Below, piece by piece: positions 60,859 through 64,000 of a stretch of DNA of 64,000 bases. The notes under the pieces were generated by a model. It was not told where the DNA came from. It was given only the letters and a program-made list of their open reading frames with translations, and ran no database searches. The stretch is taken from the NCBI GenBank assembly GCA_030149815.1, contig JASLHI010000027.1:1-64000 (forward strand), written 5' to 3'. A program made the position numbers and the translations under genes. Source of the DNA: Aquirhabdus sp. Lineage in GTDB: Bacteria > Pseudomonadota > Gammaproteobacteria > Pseudomonadales > Moraxellaceae. Positions within the stretch are counted from its first letter, which is position 1, and each line of letters starts with the position of its first letter.

Positions 60859-61953
60859 ATGAAGATGTTCATACAAAAGCCATCTAATCAGGCGAATTAC
60901 TTAACCGACGATGCACGCTGGGAAGCAATTGTCGCACGCGATAAACATGCTGATGGTTCATTTTATTACGCCATTACGACCACAGGTATTTACTGTTATC
61001 CCTCATGCCCTTCCCGTCTTGCATTACGCAGCAATACACAATTCTTTGCTACAGCACTCGACGCAGCACAAGCAGGATTTCGACCCTGTAAACGGTGTAA
61101 ATCCGATCAAGAAACGCCCTCAATCCGGGATACTCAGATGATTGCTCAAGCCTGTCGAATCATTGAATATGCGGACCAGACTCCATCTTTAGATGACCTT
61201 GCCCAGTCACAACAAATGAGTCGTTTCCATTTTCATCGTCTTTTTAAATCCATCACAGGCATTACACCAAAAGCCTATGCAACAGCTCACCGTGCAAATA
61301 AAATCAGGGCCGAACTATCAGTCCAAGACATATCAATTACCGACGCAGCTTACCAATCAGGATTTAACTCGAGTGGACGCTTCTATGCCACATCAACGGA
61401 AATACTCGGTATGACACCAACTCATTTTAAAAATGGCGGCAGCTCTGAAATCATCTATTACAGTATTGGCACTTGTTCGTTCGGTCCAATCTTAGTCGCA
61501 CGTAGCGAAAAAGGCATTTGTGCAATACTGATTCACAATGATGACAACCCCATATTAGCTGATCTACAAAAACGCTTCCCGAAAGCAACATTAGTCGAAG
61601 ACCAAAGCGACTTTCATCATTGGCTTGCTCAAGTTATTCAATTTATAGAGACCCCTAAACAGAACTTGGAACTACCGCTCGACATTCGTGGAACAGTATT
61701 TCAACAACGTGTGTGGCATATCTTGCAAAAAATCCCTGTCGGTACAACTGCAAGCTATACCGACATTGCTACTCAACTTGGTGATCCAAAAGCTGTTCGT
61801 GCAGTCGCCAGAGCTTGTGCAGCAAATCCTATTGCGCTTTTAGTTCCCTGCCATCGCGTGATTCGAAGTGATGGCGGCATCTCAGGCTACCGCTGGGGCG
61901 TAGAAAACAAACTTGCCTTAATCTCACGTGAGGCCGCACAATCACAAATATAA
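60859..61953 (+). CDS. ada: Bifunctional DNA-repair methyltransferase and transcriptional activator Ada
   Basis: The 364-residue protein has an N-terminal Ada domain with the zinc cysteines C46, C50, C77 and C80 (GIYCYPSCPSR ... RPCKRCKSD); C46 would take methyl groups from phosphotriesters. Then an AraC-type HTH (LDDLAQSQQMSRFHFHRLFKSITGITPKAY) and the O6-alkylguanine methyltransferase domain with the active-site PCHRV (C331) follow. All three domains are complete. AAGGATG precedes the ATG and an Ada operator lies upstream, so autoactivation is expected. alkB and alkA follow. Confidence 0.97.
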   Translation: MKMFIQKPSNQANYLTDDARWEAIVARDKHADGSFYYAITTTGIYCYPSCPSRLALRSNTQFFATALDAAQAGFRPCKRCKSDQETPSIRDTQMIAQACRIIEYADQTPSLDDLAQSQQMSRFHFHRLFKSITGITPKAYATAHRANKIRAELSVQDISITDAAYQSGFNSSGRFYATSTEILGMTPTHFKNGGSSEIIYYSIGTCSFGPILVARSEKGICAILIHNDDNPILADLQKRFPKATLVEDQSDFHHWLAQVIQFIETPKQNLELPLDIRGTVFQQRVWHILQKIPVGTTASYTDIATQLGDPKAVRAVARACAANPIALLVPCHRVIRSDGGISGYRWGVENKLALISREAAQSQI

Positions 61954-61986
61954 TGATGACTAATACCACGATGAAATGTTTAGACC

Positions 61987-62661
61987 ATGTCTCGTAAACA
62001 AGATAGCCAAACAATTGACCTCTTCTCTGAGATGAATGAAGTCAATCCCAAGCGTATTGAACTTGGTGAAGAAGCTGTAATCTTGCGTGGTTATGCCAAC
62101 GATATCGCTGTCGAATTATTCGACGATATCAACGCTATCATTGCCATATCTCCTTTGCGCCAGATGCAAACACCAAATGGCTATACCATGTCAGTTCGCA
62201 CCAGCAGTTGTGGGCCGTATGGTTGGGTTTCCGATCGACATGGCTATCGTTACGCACCAATAGATCCACTCACTAATCAACCATGGCCTGCTTTACCCAA
62301 TCGCTTTTTAGAACTTGCTCATCATGCGGCTCAGACGACAGGATTTAATCACTTTGTCCCAGACTGTTGCCTAATCAATAGCTATAAAGCAGGTGCTAAA
62401 CTTTCCCTGCACAAAGATAAAGACGAACACGACTTTACCGCACCAATAGTCTCAATATCGCTCGGTCTACCTGCGATATTTCTCTTCGGCGGTCTAAATC
62501 GCTCAGATAAAACTCAACGTTATAAATTGGAACATGGCGATGTCGCCGTCTGGGGCGGAAAATCCCGTCTTGCATATCACGGAATTTTACCTCTCATTGA
62601 TGGAAATCATCCTCTGACAGGTCATCAACGAATCAACATTACCTTTCGTAAGGTCATGTAA
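61987..62661 (+). CDS. alkB: Alpha-ketoglutarate-dependent DNA dealkylase AlkB
   Basis: The 224-residue dioxygenase removes 1-methyladenine and 3-methylcytosine lesions by oxidation. The iron ligands appear in AKLSLHKDKDEHDF (H-x-D) and RLAYHGILPL (His). YTMSVRTSSCGPYGWVSDRHGYRY is the substrate-lid region, and GHQRINITFRKV carries the 2-oxoglutarate-binding Arg. It lies 33 bp after ada and is co-transcribed. Confidence 0.95.
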   Translation: MSRKQDSQTIDLFSEMNEVNPKRIELGEEAVILRGYANDIAVELFDDINAIIAISPLRQMQTPNGYTMSVRTSSCGPYGWVSDRHGYRYAPIDPLTNQPWPALPNRFLELAHHAAQTTGFNHFVPDCCLINSYKAGAKLSLHKDKDEHDFTAPIVSISLGLPAIFLFGGLNRSDKTQRYKLEHGDVAVWGGKSRLAYHGILPLIDGNHPLTGHQRINITFRKVM

Positions 62662-62746
62662 AAATGTCAACTAATCGACTAGAAATAACACTCTAAAACG
62701 GTATGATCAAATCACAATAGAAACTTATAAAAACTAGGTCTTACTC

Positions 62747-63400
62747 ATGCCTAAGATACTCCATCACAACCAAACACCCTACACTACTGCCGAACAATAT
62801 TTAGCAGAACTAGATAATGATTGGGCTCAACTCATTGCAGATATTGGTCCATATCCACAACGCGCTCTTTCAAATCAAGAGCCTTACGAAGCGCTCATCA
62901 GAGCAGTTGCACATCAACAACTCCATGGCAAAGCAGCTGAAAATATTCTAAATCGATTAGTCGCTTACTACCCTAATAGTACATTCCCCTCTCCAGATCA
63001 AATATCTGAAACGACCATTGAGCAGCTACGAAGTTTTGGGTTTTCTAATAGTAAAGCCGTGGCAGTTTTAGGCATCGCAGAGAAGACATTAGCAGGCACA
63101 GTTCCAACACGTGAAACAGCAGAAACCTTAAGCAATGAAGAATTAATCAAACGTCTAGTGACATTACGAGGAATCGGACAATGGACCGTTGAAATATTCT
63201 TAATGCACACACTGCATCGGCCAGATATTTTACCTGTCGATGACTTTGGCATTCGAGAAGGTTGGAAAGTTTTAAAAGCACTAGAAGCACAGCCTAAACC
63301 CAAACAACTCGCTGAACTTGGAAAAATATTAAGCCCATATCGTACAACTGCAAGCTGGTATTTATGGAGAGTCGCAGATCGAGCAAAACAAAAGAAATAA
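62747..63400 (+). CDS. alkA: DNA-3-methyladenine glycosylase (AlkA/HhH-GPD family)
   Basis: The 217-residue protein has ALIRAVAHQQLHGKAAENILNRL and the helix-hairpin-helix plus catalytic Asp block LVTLRGIGQWTVEIFLMHTLHRPDILPVDDFGIREG. It lacks the extra N-terminal domain of E. coli AlkA, so it is a compact alkylbase glycosylase of the bacterial AlkA/yeast Mag type. It completes an adaptive-response set with ada and alkB. I found no second Ada operator in its own 85-bp upstream region. Confidence 0.93.
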   Translation: MPKILHHNQTPYTTAEQYLAELDNDWAQLIADIGPYPQRALSNQEPYEALIRAVAHQQLHGKAAENILNRLVAYYPNSTFPSPDQISETTIEQLRSFGFSNSKAVAVLGIAEKTLAGTVPTRETAETLSNEELIKRLVTLRGIGQWTVEIFLMHTLHRPDILPVDDFGIREGWKVLKALEAQPKPKQLAELGKILSPYRTTASWYLWRVADRAKQKK

Positions 63401-63417
63401 CATCAAAGCTAAAAAAC

Positions 63418-63446
63418 AAAAAGACCAGCATAATGCTGGTCTTTTT
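63418..63446. terminator. Bidirectional terminator between alkA and rplQ
   Basis: AAAAAGACCAGCA (63418-63430) and TGCTGGTCTTTTT (63434-63446) are a perfect 13-bp stem around TAA, with A/T tracts serving both converging transcripts. Confidence 0.9.
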
Positions 63447-63463
63447 GATCAAAACTGAATTAA

Positions 63464-63850
63464 TTATTCAGCTTCAACTGCTGCTGCACCGATTTGGCGG
63501 TCAACCAGTTCTACATACGCCATTGGCGCTGCATCACCTGGACGAAAGCCAGCTTTCAGTACACGTAAATAACCGCCTTGGCGAGTCTTGTAACGTGGAC
63601 CGAGAACGGTAAACAGTTTACCAACCATCGCTGGGCTACGCGTACGCGCAAACGCAAGACGACGATTCGCAACTGAATCAACTTTTGCCAAAGTAATCAA
63701 CGGCTCGGCAACGCGGCGCAATTCTTTAGCTTTTGGCAAGGTGGTTTTAATGAGTTCATGTTCAAACAGCGAGTTTGCCATGTTTTGAAACATAGCTTTA
63801 CGGTGGCTGCTTGTACGACCCAGTTTCACACCACTATTACGATGACGCAT
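63464..63850 (-). CDS. rplQ: 50S ribosomal protein L17
   Basis: The 128-residue protein opens MRHRNSGVKLGRTSSHRKAMFQNMANSLFEHELIKTTLPKAKELRRVAEPLITLAK and contains YLRVLKAGFRPGDAAPMAYVELVD, both characteristic of L17. It follows rpoA directly, the conserved end of the alpha operon, and is terminated by the stem at 63418-63446. Confidence 0.98.
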   Translation of the reverse strand: MRHRNSGVKLGRTSSHRKAMFQNMANSLFEHELIKTTLPKAKELRRVAEPLITLAKVDSVANRRLAFARTRSPAMVGKLFTVLGPRYKTRQGGYLRVLKAGFRPGDAAPMAYVELVDRQIGAAAVEAE

Positions 63851-63865
63851 GGTGATATTCCTAAA

Positions 63866-64000
63866 TTAGCGGCTACGGTAGGCAAAACGGTCATCGACAC
63901 GTAGGCTAGCTGGTGGCCAGTTATCCAAACGTAAACCGAGTGACAGGCCTTTCGAAGCCAATACATCTTTGATTTCGGTAAGCGACTTTTTGCCCAAATT
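63866..64000 (-). CDS. rpoA: DNA-directed RNA polymerase subunit alpha, C-terminal fragment (partial at window edge)
   Basis: The frame open to the window edge encodes 44 residues starting NLGKKSLTEIKDVLASKG and containing LRLDNWPPASL, the end of the alpha C-terminal domain (helix-hairpin-helix that contacts UP elements and activators). The stop TAA is at 63866-63868, 15 bp before the rplQ start codon. The 5' part lies outside the window. Confidence 0.97.
   Translation of the reverse strand, partial: NLGKKSLTEIKDVLASKGLSLGLRLDNWPPASLRVDDRFAYRSR

Overview
The window looks like a chromosomal segment of a gammaproteobacterium of the Moraxellaceae, close to Acinetobacter. This is inferred from four things: the gene order map/rpsB-tsf-pyrH-frr-uppS-cdsA-dxr-rseP-bamA-skp-lpxD-fabZ-lpxA, the moderately AT-rich sequence, the extended 491-residue GAPDH, and the pyrB plus degenerate dihydroorotase pair. 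Almost all of it is gene-dense housekeeping chromosome. I see no prophage, CRISPR array or plasmid genes. The only transposon trace is the last ~139 bp of an IS1595-like element at the left edge.

Layout. 1-595: an IS end inserted into the 5' part of a membrane-anchored thioredoxin/glutaredoxin-fold gene. 700-870: 4.5S (SRP) RNA with its promoter. 1105-4268: metallo-beta-lactamase-fold hydrolase, a CpoB-like TPR protein and a SIMPL protein. 4338-18395 (minus strand): the essential cluster for translation (rpsB, tsf, pyrH, frr), isoprenoid and lipid precursors (uppS, cdsA, dxr), outer-membrane biogenesis (rseP, bamA, skp) and lipid A/fatty acid synthesis (lpxD, fabZ, lpxA), with one small exported protein gene of unknown function between tsf and pyrH. 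18733-23595: map, glnD and dapC. 23693-29511: a LysR-controlled MFS/SDR/cupin operon, a VOC protein, two DUF genes, trxC and an unknown two-part protein. 29624-33548: gap, a DUF1244 gene, dusB and trmB. 33790-37369: an exported protein, and an operon of a DUF4132 protein with a small protein ending in Gly-Gly. 37476-39754: pyrB and a catalytically dead dihydroorotase. 39903-45263: epimerase, LysR, WrbA-like flavoprotein, an acyltransferase-like gene and an N/Q-rich exported protein. 45374-49306: uvrB, aspartate-type aminotransferase and tRNA-Asn. 49435-54359: LysR with a CMD/PPOX/NTF2-like operon, and a PF10118 hydrolase divergent from an AraC regulator. 54647-57641: acyl-CoA dehydrogenase, a YheT-type hydrolase and a small ORF. 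57881-60647: an ArsR repressor, Old Yellow Enzyme and MFS efflux unit. 60859-63400: an ada-alkB-alkA adaptive-response cluster. 63464-64000: rplQ and the end of rpoA.

The observations I rate most worth checking are these. First, the GG-terminated small protein next to a DUF4132 protein, which reads like a beta-grasp/ubiquitin-like partner pair. Second, promoter-embedded perfect palindromes upstream of the ArsR gene and of the YheT hydrolase. Third, an AAT-N6-GCAA Ada-type operator upstream of ada. Fourth, two copies of a long nested palindromic repeat at 31552-31677 and 47610-47714. Several gene starts were moved from the longest ORF on ribosome-binding-site evidence: skp, dxr (GTG), frr, pyrH, tsf, dusB, the PPOX gene, the OYE gene and the MFS gene at 59397 (GTG).
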